A DNA stretch of 64,000 nucleotides from Paguma larvata (GCA_030068075.1 CM057828.1:116363699-116427698), one strand, 5' to 3'. Positions 22,601-32,775 are shown, counted from the stretch's first letter. A program made the numbers and translations. Notes: generated from the letters alone by a model not told the origin.

Positions 22601-22792
22601 GCAAAAGGCATAATTGCCCCAAATACCAACTGAAACATCAACAGTGTTCTGGCAGCTTAGGGCAGTAAGTAACCCTCACCAGGCCCCCGTGCACTACCCA
22701 CTTTTTCCCAAGGATTCTGCCTCTCCTACTCTGACTCGTTCTTCCCTCAAACAACTAACCCCAGTACTTTCTGCCAGGCTTAATCAGATAAA

Positions 22793-22836
22793 TTAATGCC
22801 AATTAAGGTATTAATGCCAATTAAGGTATTAATGCC
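22793..22836 (+). repeat. 18-bp tandem repeat with homeobox-like sites
   Basis: TTAATGCCAATTAAGGTA occurs twice exactly (22793-22810, 22811-22828), followed by the first 8 bases of a third copy. Confidence 0.95.
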
Positions 22837-23404
22837 TCATTCTGGCTTCATCTACGATTCTTCCAGATGACTTAATTCATGGAAAATAGGCAGATTGAAA
22901 GCTTCAATCACCTCATCGTTACATCACAAGAGGGAAGAAAAAGAGCAGGGAGTTTGAGAGCTGGAGGGTTCTCGCCAGCCCTGAAACTGCCCAGAACCAT
23001 CGAGGGTTCTGTCCCCAAAGTGGTCAGTCGGATGATAAGAATGACCTCACCTCTGAGAGAAAAGCTCTGGGTGAAGGCCAGTTCGCTAGAACAGACTTTG
23101 AATTTAATGCTGTTATTGCACAAATATTATTAAATCAACTCGAGCTAAAAACCAGAACATTTTCATTTGTCATTAGCTTGAGCTGATTCTATAATGTGAC
23201 TCATTAATCTTTTTCACTGAACTAATCTTAGGTTGCAAAATAATTCCATCTCCTGGAGTCCAATCTTCAGGCTGTAACTCGATTTCTAAAGACTTCCTTA
23301 ATTGTAATGAACTCTTTCCTTGCTGACGTCACCTGCTACACAAGCGACAGAATCAATGCAAATTAATTACTTGGACATAGGGCATATCTGAAAATAGCAC
23401 ATAG
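22837..23404. promoter_or_regulatory. Repeat-free block, candidate enhancer near 23.1-23.4 kb
   Basis: Contains a consensus CRE, TGACGTCA (23324-23331), overlapping an E-box CACCTG (23330-23335), then an octamer ATGCAAAT (23356-23363) touching TAATTA (23364-23369). GTGACTCATTAAT lies upstream. Such clustering in repeat-free AT-rich DNA resembles conserved developmental enhancers. Function is inference. Confidence 0.4.
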
Positions 23405-23620
23405 GTCAAGGGCATTTGTTGAACACATAATGCATGCTGGTCATGGTCACATCTATCATTTCATTTAATTCCTGCAACAACCCGCTGCAATTGGCATTAG
23501 ATGTCCACTTTGAGCTCCAAAGAGCAGGATTCAGAGAGGTTAAATGACTTGCCTGAGGTCACACAGCCTGTAAGTGATGAGGGCAGGATTCGAACTCAGG
23601 CCTATCTGACGTCAGAGCTT
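23405..23620 (-). mobile_element. MIR
   Basis: ATTTCATTTAATTCCTGCAA, CAGAGAGGTTAAATGACTTG, GGTCACACAGCCTGTAAGTG and GGATTCGAACTCAGGCC form a nearly complete reverse-oriented MIR. Confidence 0.88.
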
Positions 23621-23937
23621 ATACACTCTCTTTTACATTCCGTTCCACATGCTGTTGGGAGCTGGGTGGACTCAACACCTATTTGTCATTTTTACTACAG
23701 GTGGAACAGGAATAAATGGCTTAGGGTTAAAAAGTTGGGAAACTTTTTCTCAATAATAATGCCTGTGGGACATGGGGATATGTAACCACAAGATGTCTTT
23801 GAGACATGCATGAGATGGAATGACCAACCCACTGGAAAACCTGTCTAAAAAGGAGAGGTTGAATTAGAGCAGTATGCTTCTCAAGTTTATGTCTGATACT
23901 CACCTTTCTAGTTCTTCCTACTATTTTGTGACTCTTT
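23621..23937. other. Unique intergenic sequence
   Basis: Nothing recognisable is seen here. Confidence 0.6.
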
Positions 23938-24150
23938 AAAATTTTTGTTAATGTTTATTCATTTTTGAGAGAGAGAGAGAGAGAGAGGGAGAGAGTATGG
24001 GGGAGGGGCAGAGAGAGAGAGAGGAAGACACAGAAACCGAAGCATGCTCCAGGGTCTGAGCTGTCAGCCAGAGCCTGATGCAGGTCTTGAACCCACAAAC
24101 CATGGGATCATGACCTGAGCAGAAGTCGACTCTTAATCATCAAGTTGGTA
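23938..24150 (-). mobile_element. CAN-SINE, head degraded
   Basis: T-rich tail, GA-rich tract and CATGGGATCATGACCTGAGC are present. The terminal head (GAGCCACCCAGGCGCCCC equivalent) is replaced by unrelated sequence, so the element is 5'-truncated or eroded. Confidence 0.88.
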
Positions 24151-24301
24151 CTCTCTAAAATTACATCTTATGTTCTCAGTGGCTCAGATCAATCCAAACC
24201 AGAGAAGTCATAATGAGTGTCGTCCACAGCAGGTCCTAAAGGGTTGGGCAGCTGAGGGCACCAAACCTCTTCATCCTTTTGAAATAAAGACAAAAGCAAA
24301 A
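24151..24301. other. Short unique spacer
   Basis: Nothing recognisable between two SINEs. Confidence 0.6.
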
Positions 24302-24312
24302 ACAGGGGAGGT

Positions 24313-24521
24313 TAGGGTGCCTGGGTGGCTCAGTTGATTAAGTGTCTGACTCTTGGTTATGGCTCAGGTCATGATCTTGCCGTTCGTGAGATCGCGTCCC
24401 ATGTTGGGCTTTACACTAAGAGCTCAGAGCCTGCTTGGGATTCTCTCTCTCTCTCTCTGTCTCTCTCTCTCTCTGCTCCTCCCTGCCTCCAAAAATAAAT
24501 ATATAAACTTTTTTTCAAAAT
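24313..24521 (+). mobile_element. CAN-SINE
   Basis: Head GGGTGCCTGGGTGGCTCAGT to tail AAAATAAATATATAAAC. The 11-nt TSD ACAGGGGAGGT is exact at 24302-24312 and 24522-24532. Confidence 0.95.
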
Positions 24522-24540
24522 ACAGGGGAGGTAGTTACCA

Positions 24541-24609
24541 AAAGGCTCACTACTGGCCGAGAGGAGGAATGACCCTCCAGGCATCCTCTCCAACAACTTC
24601 CTGTCACTC

Positions 24610-24646
<37 letters not shown>

Positions 24647-26249
24647 AGAAATAATTTGGGCTTTTTGTGGTCCATGGCCACAATTTTCTCCATGCTCCAT
24701 CCATTCCTGCCTTCACACTTATTCCATTGGTTTGAACCTCATATCATCAATACAACTTCCATAATATTTCCTTGTACATTTAGTCACATGCTATAATTCC
24801 TTCGTTCTAAACAGTGTGTCATTTTCACCATTAAGAGAAGACAATAAGGTTTAGTAGCAAAAGCCATATGCCAAAACCACAATTTGTCTCTTTCCTTGCA
24901 AGTATGAGCAGATGGCCACAGGCCTACTAGGATGATTCAAACTTAATGCATGATTCTGAATCATTTCCTTAGTTGAGCAGAAGGGGTTCCAGCTTGAACC
25001 TAAACCATAGTCATCTTAGGATTCAGAGTTTCTGGTCGTATTTGGAAGACCCCAGTGGTGGGACACCAGAGTTCTATGTATGCCTGGGTCCAAGACTGAA
25101 GACACTGATACACAAGCTTGATTCAAGGTCAAGGCCCCACACACAATTGGACAACCGGAGAGGAAGGAGATATTGGACATAGTGCAGTCACTTGGCGCAT
25201 GCAGCTACCCAATCCCACACAGACAGGTGTTTGTTGAGAGCCCTAGACAGCTCTCCTCTGGCCAGGTACCAATGTTACATGATATTTCGAGAAAGAGGAA
25301 GGAGTCTCCTCACTTTGGTAGAGAAGTGCTTTAGTGTCCGGGCTTTAGTGCTTCCGCTGAAGCATCTTTGACTCAGCATGATGAAAGTCAGTGCGGCTCA
25401 ACTGAAAGGCAGCGTGACCCTGTCCCGGACACAAAATGAGACATGGCCATGAGTCCCCAGTCAAAGATCTTGGTGGGCATCAGAGAACACTGCATCAGGT
25501 CACCACGGCAGAGACTCAGCAGGAGAGGGAGAGATGTCAGGCTTTGCAAGGGCAATCCTTGGAAATACACCAAGATGCCCATGGGGGTTGCCTGAGGTAT
25601 TGGAGGACCTCACTGAGGTAAAATGAGGTATCTTACAAGAGTTCGTGTATATAGACAGAGTAGCCAATGTTATCCTTTCCTTCATTTTAACCACTTAAGC
25701 TGCCTAGGAAATTCAGGTTCCCACAGGCCGTGCTGAAACCCAGGATAATGGAAGGACACGATTGCAACCAGACCTTGGAGAAAGGAAGGCTATAGAGAGC
25801 ATGGCCAGCCAGGACTTCAAGAACTATTTATCCCAATTGCCTTTCAACACGAGCTAAGTCAAATGAAACAGTTAATTATGCTTTGTTTCCGCTTTATTAA
25901 AAAATAAATTTGCAACTATAGGTTAGAAGCTCTGCTCTTTTCAAATCTAATCGTTTGAGACATTTTTGGTCCAAACACCATATCCTCCTTCAGAAGACTT
26001 CATGGATCATCTGCCTTCCTATTGCCATTCTTAAAAAGTCACCAAAATGAATGGCGCGACATTCGGCGTGTGCGTCTTCATCTTCATTTCTTATCAACGT
26101 TTCCAGGTAGAACGCATCGAAACAGATCTCGTTACCTTTTTATCAAACTCTCTGCCTCCCTCTACAGCTCCTACCACAGTAAGTGACCTTCCTATACATC
26201 AATAACCAATTAAAAAGCTAATTCCAGGTGGAATATCGACACTCCCTCT
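24541..26249. other. Unique intergenic sequence with an orphan A29 tract
   Basis: No gene is seen. A 29-base pure A run lies at 24612-24640 without a SINE or L1 body before it. Frames of about 60-70 codons around 24973-25694 lack recognisable content. Confidence 0.6.
24612..24640 (+). repeat. Orphan poly(A) tract
   Basis: Twenty-nine uninterrupted A residues after CTGTCACTCCT. The 70 bp before it match no repeat I recognise. It may be the tail of a short retrotransposed transcript. Confidence 0.9.
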
Positions 26250-26567
26250 AATGAATAAAAAAATATGGCTATGAACTCAATAAAAATATAGGAAAACCCG
26301 ATATAAAGATGAAATTTCTTCAAACATTGATCTACTACTTCAACGAAATTCTAATCACAATGGAAGCTGTATTTTGATGAAATGCAACAGACTGATGCCA
26401 AAATTTCAAGGAAAGGGAAAGGGTGGAAGAGTAACCAAAAAAATTTTAGGAAAAAGAAAACGAGGGAAGACTTGCCCTACAAGGTAGCAAAACCATACAT
26501 AAAGCCATGTGATTAAAGGCATAAGAATAAACAGAGTTCAGAAACTGGTCCATACTTATGGCTGGGA

Positions 26568-26632
26568 GAATTTTTATTTTATTTTATTTTATTTTATTTT
26601 ATTTTAGAGGGAGAAAGCATGAGTGGGGGAAG

Positions 26633-26668
<36 letters not shown>

Positions 26669-26793
26669 CTTAAGCAGGTTGCATGCTCAGCACAGAGCCC
26701 CACATGAGGCTTGATCCAATGACCTGAGGATCATGACTTGAACCAAAATTAAGAGTTGGACACTCAACCAGCTGAGCCACCCAGGCATCCCAA
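26568..26793 (-). mobile_element. CAN-SINE with expanded (TTTTA)n tail
   Basis: Reverse orientation. The tail is about seven TTTTA units at 26571-26607, then a long GA tract, then CTGAGCCACCCAGGCATCCC. Confidence 0.92.
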
Positions 26794-26844
26794 GGCATTT
26801 TAATCAGTGAGACATTTTAATTAGTGAGACATTTTAATTAGTGA
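26794..26844 (+). repeat. Three tandem 17-bp copies
   Basis: GACATTTTAATTAGTGA is present at 26811-26827 and 26828-26844, with a diverged first copy (GGCATTTTAATCAGTGA) at 26794-26810. It sits exactly between two opposed SINEs. Confidence 0.92.
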
Positions 26845-26855
26845 GAAAAGGATGG

Positions 26856-27083
26856 GGGTGGGGTTCCTGGGTGGCTCAGTTGGTTAAGCCTTCAACTTCA
26901 GCTCAGGTCACAGTCTCACAGTTTGTGGGTTTGAGCCCTGCGTCGAACTCTGTGCTGACAGCTCAGAGCCTGGAGCCTGCTTCAGACCCCCTCTTTCTCT
27001 GCTCCTCCCCTGCTTGTGCTCTGTCTCTTTCTGTCTCTCAAAAACAATAAATGAATGTTAGAAAAAAAAAAGAAGAAGAAGAA
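26856..27083 (+). mobile_element. CAN-SINE with GAA-repeat tail
   Basis: Full-length felid type ending in an A-rich tail and (GAA)n. The TSD GAAAAGGATGG is exact at 26845-26855 and 27084-27094. Confidence 0.94.
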
Positions 27084-27599
27084 GAAAAGGATGGACCAAA
27101 TCTTAAATAATATTGTTACGACTGGCTGTGAATTTTTTAAAAGATTAATAACTTTATATATGATTATTTACCCAATTTATACAAACCAATAAATTCCAGA
27201 TGGATTTAAGATCTAATTCTAAAAACAGAAAGTTACAACATGGATAAAACTTAAGAGCATTATGTTAAGTGAAAGAAGCAAGTCACAAAAGACCACATAT
27301 AGCATGACTGCATTTATATATGTCCAGAATAGGCAACACTACAGAAACAAAAAATAAATTAGGGGGTGCCGAGGGTGGATGAAAAATGGAGTGTTGGGGG
27401 GAAATGAAGAGTGACTACAAATGACTACAGTGTTTCTTTTTGGATTGATGAAAATGTTCTAAAACTGGTTATGGTAATGGATACACAGTTCTGTGAGTGT
27501 CCTGAGAACTACTGAATGGTATACTGTATACAGAAGAAGTGTAAGATATGTGATTTACATCTCAATAAAGCTATTAAAAATACATAAAGCTAAAAAATG

Positions 27600-28700
27600 C
27601 AAGGAAAATGTGCTTATTATCTTGCACTAAACAAGACATTCATATGCACACACATACACACTCACAAACATACTTTTAAATAAATTGACTACATAAAACT
27701 TTTGAAACTACACAAGAAAAGATCACACAATAAACTAGAAAAAAAATATTTGCAACATGTATAAAAGAACAGGAATTGCTATATGGACATGCTCATCTTC
27801 ATACCCATACAAAAATACATATAAAATAAGCTATAGTCAATAAGGACTCCAATAGAAAATTAGTAATAGCTATGGATGGGATATTGAAGTTAGAAAATCA
27901 TTCAACTTCATTATTAATTTAAAATATGGTTTAGGGGCACCCGGGTGGCTCAGTCAGTTAAGCATCTGACTTTAGCTCAGGTCATGATCTCACAGTTTAT
28001 GGGTTTAAGCCCTGCATCAGGCTCTGCACGGACAGTGCAAAGCCTACTTAGGATTCTCTGTCTCCCTCTCTCTCTCTCTGCTCCTCTGTGACTCACACTT
28101 TCTCTCTCAAAAATAAACAAATAAACTTTAAAAAAAATTTTTTAAATGTACATGATTTTAAATGGCATTTTGTTCACTCATCCGACTGGCAAACATTATT
28201 TTAGACTGATACCATCACATTGACAAAGGTGTGGGGAGATGACTATTTTCATATGTTATTATAGTAGTAGGAATTTGTCAAACTCATTGGAAGGTTATTG
28301 CGCAGCATTTTATTATAGCTTTATTTGTGCATACCATTTGGCCCTGCAACTCCACTCTTGTTACCTATTTTAGAGACATAGTCATACACGTGCATAACAA
28401 ACATGTATAAGGATTTTAAGTAGGATCTTACCATCTTACCTGCAAAAGTGAAAAAATTTGAAAATGTTTTGTATGTCCGTAATTTGAAAGATGGTTACAT
28501 CATGGTAGGTCTATATGCAGCAGCTTCATTTACTGTTATAGAAACCAGTGGCTCTTGTTTGTTTTTGAGGGGATTGGTATTGTCAATAGTTTTGCTATAT
28601 CTGTATAGATTTTTGCCAAAAAAGTATATATTATTTACATAATTAAAAATAAATGAAAACAAAAATGTGTGATATGGTAGGGAGAAACATTTTGAGGAAA
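27600..28700 (+). mobile_element. Old L1 ORF2 3' fragment
   Basis: AGAAAAAAAATATTTGCAAC, TCATCCGACTGGCAAACATT, ATACCATTTGGCCCTGCAAC and ATATGCAGCAGCTTCATTTA follow the C-terminal ORF2 to 3' UTR order. A SINE interrupts at 27934. It is too diverged for a subfamily call. Confidence 0.65.
27934..28145 (+). mobile_element. CAN-SINE
   Basis: GGGGCACCCGGGTGGCTCAG head, CATCAGGCTCTGCACGGACA body, CT tract and AATAAACAAATAAACTTTAA tail, inserted in the old L1. Confidence 0.94.
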
Positions 28701-28890
28701 TTATCAAAACTACGACTTTGGTCTCAAGTATAGATGACCAGTGGACCAATTTAACTAAAATAAGAATGTTTTAAGGATCATGTTATCCCACTTTTTCATT
28801 TTACCTTGTATAGAAAAATGAACATATATATATATTTTTTTAAAAGCACCCATAAGGATATACATTCCAGAATTTTAATTTTAAAAAACC
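28701..28890. other. Short unique spacer with (TA)n
   Basis: Contains ATATATATATATTTTTTT near 28825. No gene is seen. Confidence 0.6.
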
Positions 28891-29035
28891 CGGGGCACCT
28901 GGGTGACTTAGTCAGTTAAGTGTACAACTCTCAATTTTGGCTCACAGTTTGTGGCGGGGTGGGGGGGGGCGCAGAGAGAGAGAGGGAGACATAGAATCCG
29001 AAGCAGCCACCAGGCTTCTAGCTGTCAGCACAGCC
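28891..29035. mobile_element. Chimeric CAN-SINE: + head joined to - body
   Basis: 28891-28955 is a + strand head (GGGGCACCTGGGTGACTTAG to CACAGTTTGTG). From about 28956 the sequence is minus-strand body (GAGAGAGGGAGACATAGAAT, then CTAGCTGTCAGCACAG). Neither part has an A-rich tail. It is a rearranged or fold-back product rather than a simple insertion. Confidence 0.8.
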
Positions 29036-29063
29036 ATCTTGAAATTTGTCCTTTTTGTCTCTC

Positions 29064-29233
29064 CTGTTTTGTTTTATCTTGTTTTCGAGAGAGGGCATAA
29101 GTGAGTGAGAGGCAGAGAGAGAGAAAGAGAAGTGAGGCTCACCCGAAGTGAGTTTATGACCTGAACCCATAAACTGTGAGATCATGACCTGAGCTGAAGT
29201 TGGACACTTAACCAACTAGGCCACCCAGACACC
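29064..29233 (-). mobile_element. CAN-SINE, GGTGAGCC-variant subfamily
   Basis: Read on the minus strand, the usual CTGACAGCTCAGAGCC body is replaced by CACTTCGGGTGAGCCTCACT, then CTCTCACTCACTTATGCCCT. The head is at the right end. It shares this middle with the copies at 30324 and 46233. Confidence 0.88.
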
Positions 29234-30323
29234 TAAGATTCACAGTGTCTTAGTTAAGAACAAAAATTATTCAAAGGCACAGCATTATAATAAGATACTG
29301 CAGTGCAAGCTGAAATGTAGAGCTGGAAATTTCAGCAGAAAAAAAATCATTAAGACTAGCAAAACAGTATGTGAGAAAAAGAGCAAACTTCAAAATATTA
29401 ACACTGAGAGCTCCCCTACGAATGACCCAAGGGAAGACGCCCCCACAGCGGTGCTCAAAGTTGACAAGCCCTAAGCACATTTGCAGAGATTCCAATCAGA
29501 GTTTGGGTTCCCACATCCTAATGATGAGCAGACAAACAAAGGCAGACATACAAGAAAACCCTCGAATGTGGAAGATAAAGATCTGAACTAACAGAAAAGA
29601 GCAACTGAAACCATCCAAGAAACAAAAGTGCAACTCGTATCTCAGAAACACGAGAAAAGATGATGTGTTCCTGTAGCAAGAACAGAATCCTGCAGCAAGG
29701 GGCACTGGGACAACAAAAAGCATTCTTGAGAATTAAAAACATAATAACAGAAAGAAAAAAAAAATGTAATGAGTTAGAAAACAGGGGAAAAGATAAGGAG
29801 GAGGAAACCTAGAGACATAGGACAATTAGAAAACAATTCCAGGAACTCCAACATTGGAATGATCAGATGAACAAAAAGAACAAAGAAAACAGAGGAAAGG
29901 AAATTAGAAGCAAAATTTTCTAGAACTAGAGACATCAGTTTCCAGACTGAGAGGCCCACTAAGTACCTAGCACAGGGGCAGAAATAGACTCACCGTAAGG
30001 CACATCGGTTCAGAACACGGCAGGACTAAGAAAAGCCATTGCATGGCTCTGTACTTCCCAACACCAACACTGGAATCCAGAAGACCATGAGCAAGGCCTT
30101 CAAACTTCTGAAAGAAAATAACTTCCAACTTAGAATTCAATACTCGGACATAAATTATAGATGAGGTAAAATTAGAACAGTCTTACGAATGTAAGATCTC
30201 AAAACATTTGCTTTTCAGACACACTTGCTCAGGAAATTATTGAAGATGCCCTCACCCAAGTGAGGGAGTACACAGAGGAAGAACACATATGATAGAAGAA
30301 AGAGTCAATTCAAAACAGGAGAG

Positions 30324-30504
30324 GGCATCTGGGTGGCTCAGTCGGTGAAGCATCTAACTTCGGTTCAGGTCATAATCTCACGGTTTATGAGTTCAAGTCC
30401 CACATCAGGTGAGCCCGAGTCTCACTTCAGATGAGCCTCACTTCTCTCTCTCTCTGTATTTCACTCACTTGTGCCCTCTCTCTCTCAAAAAAAATAAATA
30501 AATA
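30324..30504 (+). mobile_element. CAN-SINE, GGTGAGCC-variant subfamily, in HAL1
   Basis: Head GGCATCTGGGTGGCTCAGTC. The middle CATCAGGTGAGCCCGAGTCT and CAGATGAGCCTCACTTCTCT replaces the usual body, followed by CACTCACTTGTGCCCTCTC. Exact 12-nt TSD AAAACAGGAGAG at 30312-30323 and 30505-30516. Confidence 0.94.
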
Positions 30505-30557
30505 AAAACAGGAGAGAGAGAAAGGACAAATTTCAAGATGATGGTAGAGAGATTTCT

Positions 30558-30744
30558 TTTTTTTTTTTTTAATGTTTATTTACTTTTAAGAGGGACAGAG
30601 AAAGGAGACAGAATCCCAAACAGGCTCTTCAGTGTCAGCATGGAGCTCGGCTCAGGTCTCAGAATCACAAACCGTGAGATCATGTCCTGAGCCAAAACCA
30701 AGAATCAGACGCTTAACCAAATGAGTCACCCATGTGCCCCGACA
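30558..30744 (-). mobile_element. CAN-SINE in HAL1
   Basis: Reverse orientation, with exact 14-nt TSD GTAGAGAGATTTCT at 30544-30557 and 30745-30758. It stands tail to tail with the SINE at 30324. Confidence 0.95.
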
Positions 30745-31545
30745 GTAGAGAGATTTCTAATGATAACTGGGCACAAGTGTAAAGTATGAATGACATAGTG
30801 TGATTCGAGAGACTGGCACAGCAAAGGCTGCTATCCTGATTCCCTCTGCTACTGTAACATCTACTAGATGGAACTACTGGACAATGTTCCAATTTTCCTT
30901 AATGAAAAAAGAAAAGGGGGGGCGAGCAAGATGTGAGTTCAGAAAGCCCACTCAGGCCTGGAATGGGAGCAAAAGTAATCCAAAGCTGACCACAGTCCAG
31001 CCAGACTACAGGGGCGAAGGAGCAGCGTCTCAGAAAATACATACAGGGACTAATAGGTTAGCTGTTGCGATTGACCCTGGTGGAGAGTTTTATTAAAAGG
31101 CCATTAGCAGAAATGGAAATAATTAAAAATAGATACAAAGAAAACTCAGCAAATGAAAAGACCAGCATTTTTAACTTTATGAAAAATATAAACAAAGGAA
31201 GGAAAAATAACCACGGTATGTGACCACGCTCAGTTATAAAGAATATTAGAATAATCTTAATACTAATTTAATAAAAATTAGAATAGAATTATATTGGGAA
31301 GATGAGAGAGGAGAAGCAAAATGACCGCCGAATAAAGAGTTGCCTCCATCTTTCACGCTAAAATTGACAATTAAAGAGACAGCAATATATGTATCGTTCT
31401 TAGAACTTGGGAAAGTTGCAAAGGTTAAGAGGAAATTTTAAAATAGTTGAAAGCTGTTGCTTCTGGGGAAGGGGACCAGGAAAGTGAGAAAGAGCAAGTC
31501 AGGAAACTAAATTTTGTAATAGCTCTTTTATTACTATTCAACGTT

Positions 31546-31843
31546 GTTTTTTGTTGGCTTTCGGTTTTTTGGTTTTTATTTTATTTTATTTTATTTTATT
31601 TATTTTTTAATGTAATTTATTGTCAGGTTGACTAACATACAGTGCTTTTGGTTTTGGGGGTAGATTCCCGTGATTCATCGCTTACATACAACACCCAGTG
31701 CTCATCCCAACAAGTGCCCTCCTCAATGCCTATCACCCATTTTCCCCTCTCCCCTATTTCTCCCACGAACCCTCAGTTTGTTCTCTGTATTTAAGAGTCT
31801 CAAAAAAATAGTTACAAAGAGAGGGAGGGAGGCAAACCATAAA
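31546..31843 (-). mobile_element. Twin-primed (5'-inverted) L1 3' end in HAL1
   Basis: From the left: T-rich (TTTTA)n tail, then minus-strand carnivore L1 3' UTR (ACACCCAGTGCTCATCCCAA to TGTATTTAAGAGTCT, about 31607-31800). The orientation then flips to plus (AGAGAGGGAGGGAGGCAAAC, ending at 31843). In an intact L1 the flipped segment lies directly upstream of GAGACTCTTA. TSD ACTATTCAAC(G/A)TT at 31533-31545 and 31844-31856. Confidence 0.88.
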
Positions 31844-31982
31844 ACTATTCAACATTTTAAACTATATGCCTGTAAATTATTGATTTTCAATTCAAAAATA
31901 AAAATAAAAATAAATGCTGGATTCCTAACGTAAACAGGTAGCCTTTCAGGTGATTAATTTTGAATATTAAAAAGAAACTTAA

Positions 31983-32170
31983 GGGGCGCCTGTGTGGCTC
32001 AGTCGGTTGAGCATCGACTTCAGCTCCGGTTATGATCTAGCGGTTCACGCGTTCCAGCCCCACATCGGTCTCTCTGCTGTCAGTGTAGAGCCCACTTTGG
32101 ATCCTCTGTCTCTGCTCTCTCTCTGCCCCTCCCCCACCTAAAAAATAAACAAATAAAACATTAAAAGACA
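31983..32170 (+). mobile_element. CAN-SINE
   Basis: Head GGGGCGCCTGTGTGGCTCAG, shortened body TGCTGTCAGTGTAGAGCCCA, then AATAAACAAATAAAACATTA. The tail grades into the GAAA/GGAA microsatellite. Confidence 0.93.
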
Positions 32171-32171
32171 T

Positions 32172-32295
32172 GAAAAGAAAGAAAGAAAGAAAGGAAAGGA
32201 AAGGAAGGAAGGAAGGAAGGAAGGAAGGAAGGAAGGAAGGAAGGAAGGAAGGAAGGAAGAAAGGAAGGAAGGAAGGAAGGAAGGAAGGAAGGAGA
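32172..32295 (+). repeat. (GAAA)n/(GGAA)n microsatellite
   Basis: A few GAAA units, then more than twenty GGAA units with one interruption (GAAGAAAGGAAG). It evidently grew from the A-rich tail of the adjacent SINE. GGAA is the ETS core motif. Confidence 0.95.
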
Positions 32296-32309
32296 AAAAA
32301 AGAGAAATG

Positions 32310-32655
32310 TAATATTATCTGAATATGTCTCCTGACTGGAGAGAGGTATAATACAGATTACATGCAGATTAGCCCATCTGTTTCACCTTAATATCTTCAC
32401 TTGACTTCTGTAATATTTTTATCCTTTTTAATTGTTTAAGTGGTCAGGGATCAAATCTTCTCCAGGATCCCAAATTTCATCCATGGGCATCTGCTACACA
32501 CTCACATATTTTCTCTGAAACACAATGGTACAGGCGATGGTTACCCTTTCGTGGGGAATAAGAAGATACTCCTTGCTGCGTATGTAACCCTCACTGTGTT
32601 GAATAATCAAAGTCCCTCGGAACTGCGTAGCACTCTGGAGTTTTTGAACTACTTT
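32310..32655. other. Unique intergenic sequence
   Basis: No gene is seen. The 137-codon frame at 32440-32853 runs into a MIR fragment and has no recognisable domain. Confidence 0.6.
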
Positions 32656-32775
32656 CTCATGTTTGTATTCAGCCCTGCCACAGTCCTGAAAGGTAGGAAG
32701 GACAGAAGCTCAGAGAGTTTGAGTGACTTCCCTAAGGTCACTCAGCTGGTCACACCAAAGCCATCAGTAGAACCA
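32656..32775 (-). mobile_element. MIR
   Basis: GTCCTGAAAGGTAGGAAGGA, AGCTCAGAGAGTTTGAGTGA and CCTAAGGTCACTCAGCTGGT are the reverse-oriented MIR core. Confidence 0.75.

Larger units (their letters stand above)
26250..27575 (+). mobile_element. Old L1 3' fragment split by two SINEs
   Basis: ORF2 C-terminal text (TTCTAATCACAATGGAAGCT, then AAACTTAAGAGCATTATGTTAAG) is followed by the 3' UTR TGAAAATGTTCTAAAACTGG and the terminus ATCTCAATAAAGCTATTAAA. It is 5'-truncated, with an uncertain left boundary. Confidence 0.75.
29280..31915 (+). mobile_element. HAL1 (half-L1) element with nested insertions
   Basis: Recognised from CTAGAGACATCAGTTTCCAG, CACCGTAAGGCACATCGGTT, GCCTTCAAACTTCTGAAAGA and the order of the following A-rich 3' region. 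HAL1 is an L1 relative that encodes only an ORF1-like protein. The frame is destroyed by stops. Two SINEs and one inverted L1 interrupt it. The 3' end is near AAAAATAAAAATAAAAATAA at about 31895-31915. The left boundary is uncertain. Confidence 0.72.

Noticed and set aside
25560..25640. Possible splice donor CTGAGGTAAAATG after an open stretch
   Set aside because: No matching acceptor, coding bias or recognisable protein. A single donor-like word is expected by chance.
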